Source: Diploscapter coronatus (lineage: Eukaryota > Nematoda > Chromadorea > Rhabditida > Rhabditidae). Taken from it: a stretch of DNA of 64,000 nucleotides. Position 1 is the stretch's first letter. Each line of letters starts with the position of its first letter. The notes below the pieces were generated by a model, which saw only the letters and a program-made list of their open reading frames with translations, was not told where the DNA came from and did not search any database. The position numbers and the translations under genes were made by a program. The stretch is taken from contig OZ038422.1 of assembly GCA_964036155.1 (NCBI GenBank), positions 54,955,201-55,019,200 on the forward strand, in the 5' to 3' direction. Positions 1 to 11,680 of this stretch are shown piece by piece.

Positions 1-675
1 GCTTTTCGTTCATCTCACATTTTGGTAAAGGGTCGCATTTTCAAGTATTGTCGTCATTGCGTGATTCAAGTCCCGTTGATTAGAAACGTAAGAAAATGAA
101 GGATTATCTCACACATCTTTTCGTTTTATTCTCCAGCCGATTTATTTTCTCTGCACTTGAGCCCCTCTATGCGCATAGTTCACGCACGCATTTCGATTTT
201 TGAACGTTTTAACACGAGAACTGCGGGTTCGTTTGATCGTGGAGAAATATTTAAGCTGCGAATTTCGACAGACTCGTGTAATCTGTTATATGTTAGGGTC
301 ATAAAAATATGTTCAACTAGTCATTTTTTCAAGACCTGGATTCAACAAAGAATTACTGAAACTTGTCTATTTATCGTTGAGATTAAGGGTGAAATGAATA
401 ATCTAGAATCGACCAATTGAACATTCATTTATGGGGAGTATCGTGTATATAATAGAAATGAGAAAGTCAGCTTTAAAATGTTGACAAAATTTAAGGGGTT
501 TTTTTCCAATAAAATGCACTTATTAGTTTGTGACAGACCAAAGAAGTAGGTCGCAAGGAATTTCTGACTACCATCCTCCTTAGGTCTGACTTTTGGTTAT
601 GTTGATCTAGAAATCAAGAATTTGAATCTGATTTTATGCTGGTTGACATTTTCCTTGCAAAATAATGATTTGCAG
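1..675. other. No gene recognised; probably an upstream intron of the P2 gene
   Basis: This stretch is AT-rich and has no convincing coding exon. The P2 gene to the right starts here in mid-protein behind a splice acceptor ending at 675, so its N-terminal exon must lie upstream. I searched this stretch for the conserved P2 start (Met-Lys/Arg-Tyr-x-Ala-Ala-Tyr) and did not find it. Most or all of the stretch is therefore likely intron, with the first exon outside the window. The short open frame at 157-420 has no family resemblance. Confidence 0.5.
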
Positions 676-1392
676 AGGGCGGTGGTTTGGAGTACAACGA
701 GGAGAATGCGAAGCGAGTAGTGAAGCTGCTTTCGGGCAAATCGCTGGCCGACCTTATCGCTGACGGATCGAAGCACCTCGTTGCTGTGTCTGGTAGGCAA
801 TCACATAACATTCATGCCAATAAATTAGTAATTTTCAGGAGGAGGTGGAGGCGCTGCTGCTGCTCCTGCAGGTAAATAAGTCAAAAATATCTACTCTCAC
901 AATATTTTGAGTTTCTTGGAAATTTCATCCACCCTTTTCTTCTCGGAACTGTTTGTCTACCACAAAAATGGGGCGAGACTTTCTAAGAAACCGAAGTTTT
1001 ATTTTAAAAAATCAAAATAAAGCATCGACAAATTCTTATCTTCCGATTTCAGCTGCCGCGCCCGCTGCTGCGGCCGAGGCCCCGAAGGGTAAGCATTCTG
1101 AATTATGCGCAGATTTTACTTTAATCTTTAAAATATTGCCTGAAAGGTATTTCAAAAATTGCTCCGTTTGTTAGTTTTCTTCAACGCAAGGCTAGACGAA
1201 ATTTCGCCCCAGCCCTGCTTTAAAATATAATTTTTCTTGTTTGAAATGAGAATATTTACAACCGAACTCTTGTCACATCGAATTTCTGCTATCTCGTATC
1301 AAAAAATTTCACTTTCAGACGAGGGTAAGAAGAAGAAGGAAGAGGCCAAAGAAGAGAGTGACGATGACATGGGTTTCGGCCTGTTCGACTAA
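676..1392 (+). CDS. RPLP2: 60S acidic ribosomal protein P2 (5' part outside window)
   Basis: P2 is part of the ribosomal lateral stalk that recruits and activates translation GTPases in the cytoplasm. Four exons are visible: 676-792, 839-871, 1053-1088 and 1319-1392, all with GT-AG introns and consistent phase. The first encodes the helical dimerisation region, including the stretch KRVVKLLSGKSLADLIADG. It is followed by a Gly/Ala/Pro-rich hinge, a lysine/glutamate-rich stretch, and the invariant C-terminal tail ESDDDMGFGLFD before TAA at 1390. The tail is shared by P0, P1 and P2; the body fits P2 rather than P1. The N-terminal exon (about 30 residues) is missing and must be upstream, because this exon opens in phase behind an acceptor. 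The Ala-rich hinge is split by introns of 46 and 181 bases. Confidence in identity is high; only the paralog choice (P2 over P1) carries doubt. Confidence 0.95.
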
Positions 1393-3746
1393 GGCACTCG
1401 ACCCATTCAACTCCAATCACAATCTTGTTTGTTATTTGTTTTTGTTCAAGTAATCTACGTTCAGGGATAAACTTTATTTATCTCAATTTTCTTTTGAAAT
1501 TACAAGAAGAAACATCATAATATTGATTGAAGAAATATTAGCTAAGTTGGTAAAAAACTGCATTCTGCAAGTGGAAAACTTGAAAATTCAATTTTCATCA
1601 GAGATGATGTTTGTAAAAATTTAAAAGCCTTTATAAGAGATTGAAAAGCAACTTTCAATTTCAATGCAAAATTAAATCAGAAATCTAAGCTAGCAACCTC
1701 TAAAAAATGAAACTAAATCCTGACTAGTATGCTTTCTAAATTTTATCCTATCATACAATGACGGACCAAGTATCGGGTCACTCTTTCTTAGTCTACGATA
1801 TTGTCAAGCCCTTCGCACTGATCGGATCAATCTGAAACTGTATGCTTGCATGTTTTACAAGTTCCCTTATGAGTGAGAAATTTCAGCCAATTTCAATCAG
1901 TGCAAAGAGCTGGATAATATTAGCCCCTAAGTAAGGGTTATCCGATACTTTTATCTGCCACTATATTTGACGAAACTATCTAATCAAATAATTATTTTAC
2001 CACAAGGATGATAAACTATTAAATCTAGATTTGCACAAATCAACTTAATTAATTCTTCCTAACTAATTATATTAAGACGATGCTCTTGAAAATCTAAATA
2101 GGGGATCCCCAAGCAGATATACCAAATTTATGTTTCGGACAAGTTTTGTGCAGAAATGCCACTAGGAATGTAAATAAGACTTTCGTGAAGAAAGAAGAAA
2201 AGTTTCTTACAGAAAAATTGCAAAAATCCGTCACCCAAAATGAACGCATTTTCGCAACAAAATATTGTTTGTGGTTGGTTGTGTGTGCGGCTATTTTGTC
2301 CTGATTTTTTGCACAGAATCATTTTATTAGGTTTATCGTTGATCTAGACTGGGTTTTTTTTTGAGAATTTTTAGGTTTGAAGGGTATTTCCCAAGTTTTC
2401 TGCTTCAAACTACCACGTTTCTACCACAAACGCATTTTTGCAAAGGGGCGGAGCTTGGGGACCCTATCTATAAAGCATCCTGATAGTTCTGATTGTTCTT
2501 TCTCCTTTCGGAGATATAAATATGAGCTGGGTTGATTACAATTGCTTTCGTTTCCCTTTCTCTTGCCTTTCTGCCCGACTGCTTGTTGAGCATCAGCAAA
2601 TGATAACTGATAACGGTAGAATTGAGTCGATCGACAAAACAGTCCACAATCAGGCAGCCAAGCAGACACATTCCAAATCACATTGTCTTCATTTCTCCTG
2701 CAAATCCCCTCCTCTCCTTCCATTCTCGTTTCTCTCTCCCCAAATACAACTTATAGCCAACCACTACTTTTCGATATAATTGATTGATTTACTTGTTCAA
2801 ACGTCTAATTCGACCAAATATCACAATGTTCATCGCATAGCGGGTCTCTCCTGATTGATATCGAATTGTGACAGGAGTTCCTTTGCCTGGCTGATTGCTG
2901 ATTATGGCTGTTCACTTCTCTGTTCATATGCAGTGTTTGTCACTCATCCATCCATTCCTCGCCAGTCTTCATAAATCATCTCCCTGTCGAGCACTTCTTC
3001 ATTCAGTCAGTGGCTGCAATTCAATCGATTCCTTCTCCCAATCAATCTGTCGTCCGTGTGCATCCTCCTCATTCATCAATTCTTCGTTTATCATCTCCAT
3101 TCCCTATCGTATCTTTCCTTTTTCATCCCCTTCTCGTTCTTTGTCCCCCTTCCTCCTTCCTCTCTGCCATGCTGACCCTCGTGCTTATCGTATCACATCA
3201 GTTTTTCCTCTCCCTCTCCTCTGATTTCCTTACTGATTGCCTGATTGCGGTCCAGTGCCTTATTTGTCAATGTCGTCTCATTTTCTCCCTTCTGGTAGTT
3301 ACCTTCTCCTTCCCTTCCCATTTCAACTGCCCAATTATCGAGTGATCGAGTGATTTATTGCAAAAATCGTAGTATAGCCTGTTAACAGCGTGGAACTAAC
3401 GCTACATTAGACCACGCCCCCTTTTATAGTCTGTGATATTTTGATAGCATAGATAACTGATTTGTTTAGTCGATATTCTGATAATTATTTGTATTGGTCA
3501 ATATTTTTATTCTCATCTTCGAATTTCTAAATGTTCTAAGGGACTTTAAGCGAGCATAGAAGTTCTGAATTTCTTTTATCTTTTATCTCAAATCCCTAAC
3601 GAGAATTTTTCGATGCAACATTTCATATAAAAATAATCGATTAGCAAGTAACCATGGAACAAAGTTTCTACCTTTCATAAAGATTAGAACGAATTTATCG
3701 ACCAACACGATAATATTGTTCCTTCAAGTCGTCTAAATTATCGCTA
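1393..3746. other. Intergenic; contains a pyrimidine-rich tract
   Basis: No gene is supported here. The first part (to about 2400) is ordinary AT-rich spacer. From about 2640 to 3350 the + strand is strongly pyrimidine-rich (long TC/CT/CCT runs). This creates overlapping serine/proline/leucine-rich open frames that look like composition artefacts. It could be promoter-proximal DNA for the receptor gene at 3764, but I see no clear TATA box or repeat structure. Confidence 0.6.
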
Positions 3747-3753
3747 ATTGCAG
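3746..3753 (+). promoter_or_regulatory. Candidate spliced-leader trans-splice acceptor
   Basis: The acceptor AATTGCAG ends 10 bases before the ATG at 3764, with no upstream donor needed to open the gene. In nematodes such a site directly ahead of a start codon is the usual place for spliced-leader addition. This is an inference from position and sequence only; a cis-spliced 5' UTR intron would look the same. Confidence 0.45.
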
Positions 3754-3763
3754 GATTTGAGTA

Positions 3764-6700
3764 ATGACTCTAATGAAATGTGATGTTTGCGATTCTCCCA
3801 CTGCAACGAGTCTTCATTTCGGGGCTAAAAGTTGTAAGGCCTGTGCAGCTTTCTTCAGACGAACTGTAGGTTCGTATTCTTAACAACTGAATGATGAAAT
3901 CGATACTGATTTTCAATTTCTTCCAGCTCAGAACTCAACCTTCAAATGTATCACGGGAGAGAACAAATGCAAGATTCATTATGGTAAATTGATATTGGTG
4001 AAGATCACCTTGAAAGGAAAACTTTAGAAAAGCGTATGAATTGCAAGGCATGTCGATATGTGAAGTGCATCAAGAAGAATATGAAGAGGAACAGTAAGTT
4101 TAATGCAGAATATTAATGCACAATTCTATTGTGTTTTTGTTAGAAGTGAAATCCCAAATGAAGCACAAACCAGCTCGGCAATCCACTTCTTCCTCCTCAA
4201 TGGAACCCCCCTCTCCTGTCGAACAGAACAATATTCAGGATGAACAGGAGCAAATTGATGTTGTTAATGTAGGAATTTTATATTTATAATTGCAGTCATA
4301 TTTTGCTAGATGAATTCGTGCTTATCTGCAGCTTTCATATTAGCTGAAATGACCTCTGATTTTGCAATAATTAACTCAGCATTTTAGTCGAAACATCGTC
4401 GCTTAGTTCTGAAGCTATTAAGCAAGGGGAAGAAATTTAGCAACGTTAACTTTCTGATTTTAGTTATCTAGGCTGCAAAATTCGGCTACTGCTTTGCATC
4501 TTTTCCTCATACTTTACGTTTCAAATATTCATCAAATTAAAGAATATTTGAATAATTTTTGAAAGTGATATGAACCTTCAATGAAAATTATGGCAAACAT
4601 TAGCAGATTTTCAGGAGTGGATAGAATTGAGTTGCATATTAGGAAATATTATGGAATTTGCGATGAAATATTTTATTAATTTCCAGTAGAATTCATTCAA
4701 CCTAGACTCTAGGACTAGCTATAATTTAGTGATGTAAAATTTTATTTCTTCACTTAATATTTTCAGAGCAATTATTTGACAAGTTGAAAGAAAACTTCAT
4801 CAAATTAAATCGACTGTCCATGAGAATGAATGATAAGTGTAATTTGCAGGTCAAAATGTACAACGAAGATGAAGCGATAAATTCTGCCTCGTTGATGCAA
4901 TATCCGAACGCAGGAGGGATGCTGGAATATCAGGAAGTCGCCCTCGATTGCAACACAGAATCACCTCAGACATCCGAGGAATATTACTCAGACAACAATT
5001 GTGGAATCATACCGAGTTAGTTTACGATGAAAAACTTGAGAAATGTCATGATCTTTATGGTAAACAATATCTTTTAAATTTTCGTAAATGAGAATCATCG
5101 ACTTCTCTAACAAAGAAATATTCAATCTTCTCGCATAAAGATATTCAACAATCTTCTCAATCATGAATTGAAAATCGTGCAGTTCTAAATATGAAGCACC
5201 GCTTGTAATTATTGTTCATTTTTCTAGCCTGTTTGAAAAAAACCAGTCATTTGCAAATTCCAAAATTGCAGCATTTGAAGTGATCGAAGAATCGGCGATC
5301 GAAGGAGAGTTGCGGCAGCATTTGAAATGCGAGTCGGCACTGAATCGAAGGAGGAAGATCTCGTACAACTGCACGAGCGTGAAGGACCTGTTCGATGACA
5401 ATTACTGCATCGTGGTAGGCGGACATAGATAGATTCAATCCATAAACACTTCGTTTAGCCGTTCGAGAAATCACAACTAACAGAATTCGACTACAAAACC
5501 TTCCAAGGATTTCACAATTTTGAATACAGTATGCATTACGACTACGCTTGCAGTTTTCCTGGATACGATGAATTGAGTTCTGCTGGAAAGGTTCGTTCTA
5601 TAAAGTGTTTAAATATTTAATTTTTATTGATTTCAGAACATGGTGTATCGATACTGTTTGGGGGTGGACATTGTAATGAATTCAGCTTATTATACTTCCT
5701 TGCTTGGATACGAAGATGGTGTCTTCGTGAGCAGTGATGGAAAAACTACGAGAATGGTAAAATTTTGTAAATCTATGATCACGATGTCATGTTCATTAAC
5801 AATCGAAACAACGTCGTCATTATCTGGTGTACCCCATTTGCACGAAATTAAAGTGGGATCAATGTACCGTAATTGATGTCAATGAAAATGAAATTTAAAA
5901 AAAAAAAATTGCTCAGAATTACGGTTATCGATTTTTATCTCTTTCTCCCTCTTTCACGTGTCCTGATCGTTAATAAACATGAGACAGTGTATGGTGAAAT
6001 GATAATTCAACCTCGATCGCTCAGGTCCCTTTGCCGATAACAGGAGAAGAGCCTGGTGCTGCTCAATACTTTCAGTCGAACGAAGAATTCCAACGATATC
6101 GGTATTATTTTTAGCTATAAATTAGCATTGCATCATTGCCTAATTTATTTGAGAACAAAGCCAATTTGAATTTTTCGTCATTTCGCCACTTGAAAACGTC
6201 TCGATTCTCTTCAAAAGTGTCGAGAAAAGGTCCTCCATCTTGTCTAATTTTATCAAATGACGAAGAATCCAAATTGCTTAAACAAACAAATTTAGAAAAA
6301 AAAACTATCTAACAATAAACGAGATAATGAAATTATCTTTAGGACGTTGATATGCCCCAAAATCCGCATGTGGAAGTACGTAATAGAACCGTTCTGCCAA
6401 CTGCAAGTAACTTTCGAAGAGTTCGTTGTTCTCAAGGCCCTGACGATATGGCAATTCTGTAACTATTCTCCTGAAATTTTCTCAAATAGAGGAATAAATT
6501 TAGCGTTGCGAATGTTGGACGAACCAAGTCGGCGAGTTTACGACTACCACAGAAATGTGTTGTTCGCTTGCTTACACAAGTAAATAGATTCACCTGAAGG
6601 TTTCATCAAATTAAAAACTTGAATATTCCAGGATTTGCGAAGGATATGGTGAATATGCAGCTGAGCGTTATGGAAATTTGATAATGGTCATGAGTACAAT

Positions 6701-7099
6701 CTTTGTAAGTTTTACCGAGTTGATCTTCTTAAAGCACATGCATCAAACTATTGCATCACAATAATGTAGTGAATTTTCATAAATTATGCATTGTCAAAAA
6801 CCAGAGTTTATGCAGGATAAATTAGAGTTATTTCCAACAAAATTAACGATATTTCAATGGTTCAAAGAGTGATTTCGATATTGCGTAATTCACTGCATTT
6901 TCAAATGTGCAGAATTTATTTTGACTATTGCTCTGCATTACATAATGCAATTTGAAAATTTAATTTAAGTTAAAATGGGAAATATTTACAGGAAGAAATA
7001 ATTGAACTAGTGAGGACATTGCGAATGTCGACATTTTTCGATATTATCGGATATGGTGACGTGCTCAAAATAATTCTGGACCCGCATAGTATTTTCTAA
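3764..7099 (+). CDS. Nuclear hormone receptor, nematode supplementary family (nhr), paralog 1
   Basis: Predicted 496-aa transcription factor of the large nematode NHR (HNF4-derived) expansion. Twelve exons join in frame: 3764-3869, 3927-3983, 4028-4093, 4144-4268, 4769-5015, 5272-5414, 5459-5590, 5637-5756, 6025-6101, 6343-6579, 6632-6704, 6992-7099. Residues 5-75 form the two C4 zinc fingers: CDVC, then [13 protein letters not shown], the nematode P-box, then CKACRYVKC. A basic linker (KSQMKHKPAR), a Ser/Pro-rich stretch and a polar hinge of about 80 residues follow. The helical ligand-binding domain runs to the C terminus. The start is the first ATG after the acceptor at 3753. The neighbouring gene at 7909 is a paralog with matching exon phases. 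The exon 5 acceptor (4768) was chosen two bases downstream of an earlier AG to keep the frame. Ligand and targets are unknown. Confidence 0.9.
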
Positions 7100-7908
7100 A
7101 CTCAACTATACAACAAGTGTATCTTAATAGTTCAAAATTGTGATATACAACTATTTATGTTTTGAAGAATCTAGTGCTAGAAATGCCAAAAATTATTTTG
7201 AAGATTTTCAAAATAGATTTGATGACAGTTTTATTGTTTTCATTTGCACTCGTATCTTGTATATGTACAGTCGGTCATTTATATGCTAAAAACTCAGATC
7301 AATACGAAGTATTAGGGTTAGAAAATCATGTTCGTGCTATCGGATGTATGTTTTTATCCATCGTTAAACCTTGATCAGTTATAAATTTTCTAAATATCCG
7401 ACCTTAAAAAGCCTAATATCCAAAATATATGAATAGAATAAACAATTTGTACAAGCTGTACTTTACTCAGCGTAAGATAAGTTGAACCGACCGGCTCAGC
7501 CTATGCTAAGTGTGTATTGTCCGCTTACAATCGGTAATGTGCATGTCTGATTCGAGAAACGATAATCAATGAAGCGCGGATTTTATGCGATTATCGCCCC
7601 TTGTTTGTTATCAGTTTTCCGTATTGCATGCTTCTTTCCTCCCCTTTCCTGTTTCTCTTATCTAGAATGTCTGACCCTGTGTTCCAGCTACAATCTAGCC
7701 ATGTATCATTTTATTCGTTGTCAGGACTTGCGATTGATTATTTCGATTTTTGTCATTATTTATTTTCACTGAAGTTTTCAACGCTAAATCCGACTACTGC
7801 CGTCATTCAATTTCATAATTTTCAGTTTTTTTTACTTTCATTAATAATTTATTGTTCGAATTTGACTGCTCTCTGAAAATAGCTATATTTTTTTAAATTA
7901 GAAGGAAA
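7100..7908. other. Intergenic spacer between the two receptor genes
   Basis: About 0.8 kb of AT-rich spacer. Open frames at 7162-7374 and 7569-7876 are hydrophobic, lack family resemblance and have no partner exons. The sequence from about 7560 to 7900 is pyrimidine-rich and may contain promoter elements of the second receptor. No clear trans-splice acceptor lies directly before the ATG at 7909, unlike the first paralog. Confidence 0.55.
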
Positions 7909-10900
7909 ATGCGAAGAGACATCTGCAAGATCTGTGAATCACCATCTGCGAATTCACTTCACTTCGGGTGCATGAGCTGCAAAGCCTGCGCTGCGTTCTT
8001 CAGAAGAACTGTTGCATTGGATATTTCCTACAACTGCATTCACGAAGATCAGAAGTGTCAAATTCATTACGGTATGTTGTTGTTTATGTACAATGCCGTT
8101 CAAAATTAGATAAGCCTCTGCCAAGGATTCCCTCTTCAGTTTATCCACTCGTACCCAATCGTTGTTTCTATTGAACATTTTGTATTTTATAATTAGGTGC
8201 CCAAAACTATCAAAAATTCCAGTCGAATTAATCAACGTAATTTGATGACAATTAAATTATGACCAAAGATTTACCTAATTTGAGCTAATACTGCCAATGA
8301 ATTGTTTATCATTCAATCAGTCCAGCAAGTTATTTCAGAGAAGCGAATTTTGTGCAAACATTGCCGATTTATGAAATGCATCGCATATCGAATGGAAGCA
8401 CATCGTAAAACATAGATTAGATTTTTGAGATTTTAAACGAACCATTTCAGTTGTTCAATCTCGAAGAGGCCGGGACAAAAAAGAGCAGAAGGAAAAAGAA
8501 GCAAAACTGAAGGAAAATGAAAATATCGGAGTTGTAATGGCTGCCAATTCGTCTGCAGGTAGGGATGATTGCTGATGCAATGCAAGAATATCAGAAGAAG
8601 TTTCGAATTTTTAAAATGAACTCACGGGGGTAGAACAATTTAGCAGTATCGTTATCAAAAGGTGGAGGAAATACTATTGCAACACCAAATTCAAATTTTG
8701 ATTCTTTGAAATTTTCAGAGCCAAATTTATTCCGCTTCTGATCGTTACACCTGACATGAGTTAGATCTTTTTGGTCCCTTGTAGTTATCACTCAGTTTAT
8801 AGAATGATAACTACAGCGGGCCTTTTTTCATATTTTGGTTTATGATAGTCGAGAGATTTTCGCATCGCAAATCTGTGAACAATTAAAGTTGCTACCGAAT
8901 TCTTGAAATTTAGACGAATCAACTCGAGGAACTTCCCACTTCTCAGTTATTCAATCGAATCCTTGCAGCATCAACAGCAATCATTGTAAATATTGCACAT
9001 CTGATTGGAGTAACCAAAATTAGCCGAATTTTAGATTCGCATGGGTATGAATCGCCGAGAGAGGGCAGCAGCAGAGCTGATTGTGAAGACTCAATAGAGA
9101 CGGTGCTGCAATTGCATCTCAAGTTGGAGAGCGACCTGAACAAGAGGAGGAGAATCGCATTCACAAACACTACCATGAGGGATTTCTTCGGAGGACTTTG
9201 CAAATTGGTAGAATTTACATTATCATTTAGCCATTCAATCGACAAATTACCTGTCAATGCAAATGCAAACGCCTTTCTCAAGTGATAACATTTGGCCGCT
9301 CAGAAAATTTAGCCAAGTTTCATATTTCCAATCTCCACTAATTTTCATTATCAGCAATATCAAATATATATCTGAGCAATCTCATATTGGCTAAATATAA
9401 ATTTTAGTAAATGAGGAAAAGCTTATGAATATAATTTGCAGCAGAGTTTTGTATTCAATTTATTATGCCTCGCGCGGATCAGGTACTATTACAATCACGT
9501 CTGAATTGCAGCCCTACGCAAGAGCCGATTTGCGCAACTTCGACTATCGAACATATCAAGGCTATGCCAAATTTGAATACATCATGTTCTTCGACTACAT
9601 CCAGGGATTTTATGGATTCGATAGATTATCTTCCCCTTCAAAAGTACGCATTATCATTGTATCGTGCAGTCTTTCAACAATTACGTCATTCAGAACATGT
9701 TATTCCGATGCGGCGCTGCAGTCGATCATATCTTTACATCTGCTTATTTATCCACCAAACTTGGATTCGATGAAATGATTTTGGTTATGCAGGTATATTG
9801 CAGACGTACAGTTACAGTTAGGTTCGAAAGTTTTACACCATCAACTCTCATTCCTGTGTTGCTAGTTCACCCACTTGCAATGAGAAAATAAGCTGAAATT
9901 TGCCAGGTTTTCGCTATTTGGTCATCTCAATATGTCGACAAAATTTGAATTGGGCCGATAAAGTTCAAGCGGATGAAATTAAACAATACAAAACCAGTAA
10001 ATGTTGCAAAACTTTTGAACGCCACTGTATAACAATGAATAAATTGATACTGAGCATCTATAGGATGGACAAGCCATCACATTGAGGAATGCGCTGACTG
10101 GGATGGAACCGCATGCCGCGTCATTCTTTAGTTCGAACGAGGAATTCGAAAAGTACAAGTTAGTGAAGTTCAATTTGCATAATAGTTTAAAAATCGTAAT
10201 TTCATGACGCTCATAACGCCTCGACTGAGGCTGTGGCAGAATCTGGTGATTCCGATGTATCAGCTGCAATTCAGCTTCGAGGAATTCGCCATACTCAAGG
10301 TCATTTGCACTTGGTTCATAGGTAATTCGAGGCCATTGCTTTGGTCAGAAAAATTCAAGAAATCTAATATTGATAAATGCAGAGATAATGAAAACACCTT
10401 ATTTATCCTTCTTCAAAAAGAGCTTACATCTCTATCTTTTTCCACGGCTCTTAGTTCATGGATATGTGGGATATATTTTTGAAATTAGAGGCAGAAAATT
10501 TGGCTCATTTGATCAAAATAATAAGACAACCTGGAAAGTAACTAATAGATGTATTATTGAATAAGATAAGATAAGAAATAGAATGGGGAAAAAGAATCGC
10601 TTCCCTAGCAAAACCTATCTTATTTCACGTGCAAAGATGATACGATGTAAATACTTTTTCTAAAGTACCGATAAAAATCTTCAAAATTTCAATAAATCGA
10701 TCTTTCAGCCTCTTTGAAACTAAACGAAAATGACAAAGCGGTTTCGGCCAAAATGAGGACGACTTTGTTAGCCTGCTTATTCAGGCAAGTCTCACTAACT
10801 TTAGCATAGTTTCCTCGAATTATTTCAGGGTTTGCGAAATGAACACTGAAAACTTTGTGGAAAGATATGGGAATCTAATAATCTTCATCTCGAGTATTTA

Positions 10901-11071
10901 TGTAAGTCTTCATCTTTCCTCCCATCTCATTCAAAATATGATTGCTTGCAGTCGGAAGTTGTGGAATTAATCAACAGTCTGCTGATCATAACCATCTTCG
11001 AGATAGGCGGCTGCGATCAGGTTATCAAGGAACTTCTCGATGACAAGACTATATTCGAACAACCTCAATAA
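7909..11071 (+). CDS. Nuclear hormone receptor, nematode supplementary family (nhr), paralog 2
   Basis: Predicted 414-aa receptor in 11 exons: 7909-8071, 8339-8404, 8451-8558, 9035-9207, 9512-9643, 9670-9792, 10064-10158, 10206-10321, 10709-10784, 10829-10901, 10952-11071. Zinc fingers occupy roughly residues 5-75: [27 protein letters not shown] very basic linker ([14 protein letters not shown]) and a short hinge lead into the ligand-binding domain, whose exons align with paralog 1 in order and phase. The hinge is shorter than in paralog 1, which explains most of the length difference. Two oddities: the intron ending at 10205 lacks an AG at the expected acceptor (CAT where CAG is expected), and the intron at 10785-10828 begins with GC, a rare accepted donor. 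If the missing AG is real, an in-frame acceptor at 10229 would save the frame with an 8-codon loss. Tandem position indicates local duplication. Confidence 0.88.
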
Positions 11072-11680
11072 ATTTAATCATCTTGTCATAAATTATTCTA
11101 CCTATTACGAGAATAAATCTGAGATTAAAACAATTCAAATCTCTTTTATTGAATAGAAGAAACAATAAAATAAACTTCAGAGCTGCAGAATCAAGTAATC
11201 ACCAGATCGAAAAGTGAAAGAAAAAGAGAACAATTAAAATGGTCGTCTGAGGTCAGTCAATAAATAAATATTAAACAGAACATGTTTCGATAAATCTGAA
11301 ATCAGATAAACACACGTATTGACTTGAGGGATGTCAATCAATGACAAGGCAATCTCATTATCGAGTAAAAATGAGGTAAATTCGAAAAATTCACTTCGTT
11401 ACTCATTCGAAATGAAAGTATTCTGAAAATAGGTCATTATCTCTTCGCTAAGCCATCTTTCTTCTTGGAGAATAAATGTTAAATGCATTTTCCGGATGAT
11501 GAAAAGATTATAAATGAACAAGAATGAAGTGAATAAATTAATGATAACAAAAGAACATATGATGAGATTGATTAGAAAAAAGATGGAAAGATGTAAATGT
11601 GATGGTTATGACTAGAATGCTTTGGTTGGTTGAAAACAAATGAAGAAAGTGTTAGAAGATAAGGAAGCTGTGACTTGCCA
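11072..11680. other. Convergent 3' ends of the receptor and smc-6
   Basis: This 0.6-kb AT-rich spacer separates two genes transcribed toward each other. A sequence AATAAA overlaps the receptor stop codon and further AATAAA copies follow near 11110 and 11165, suitable as polyadenylation signals for the + gene. On the minus strand T-rich stretches after the smc-6 stop at 11681 would hold its 3' UTR. No other gene is seen. Confidence 0.55.

Noticed and set aside
2421..3345. Several overlapping open frames on both strands
   Set aside because: They lie in a pyrimidine-rich tract, encode Ser/Leu/Pro-rich strings, overlap one another and have no splice or family support.
7162..7374. 70-codon hydrophobic frame after the first nuclear receptor
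   Set aside because: It does not start with ATG, shows no family resemblance, and lies in AT-rich spacer where such frames are common.
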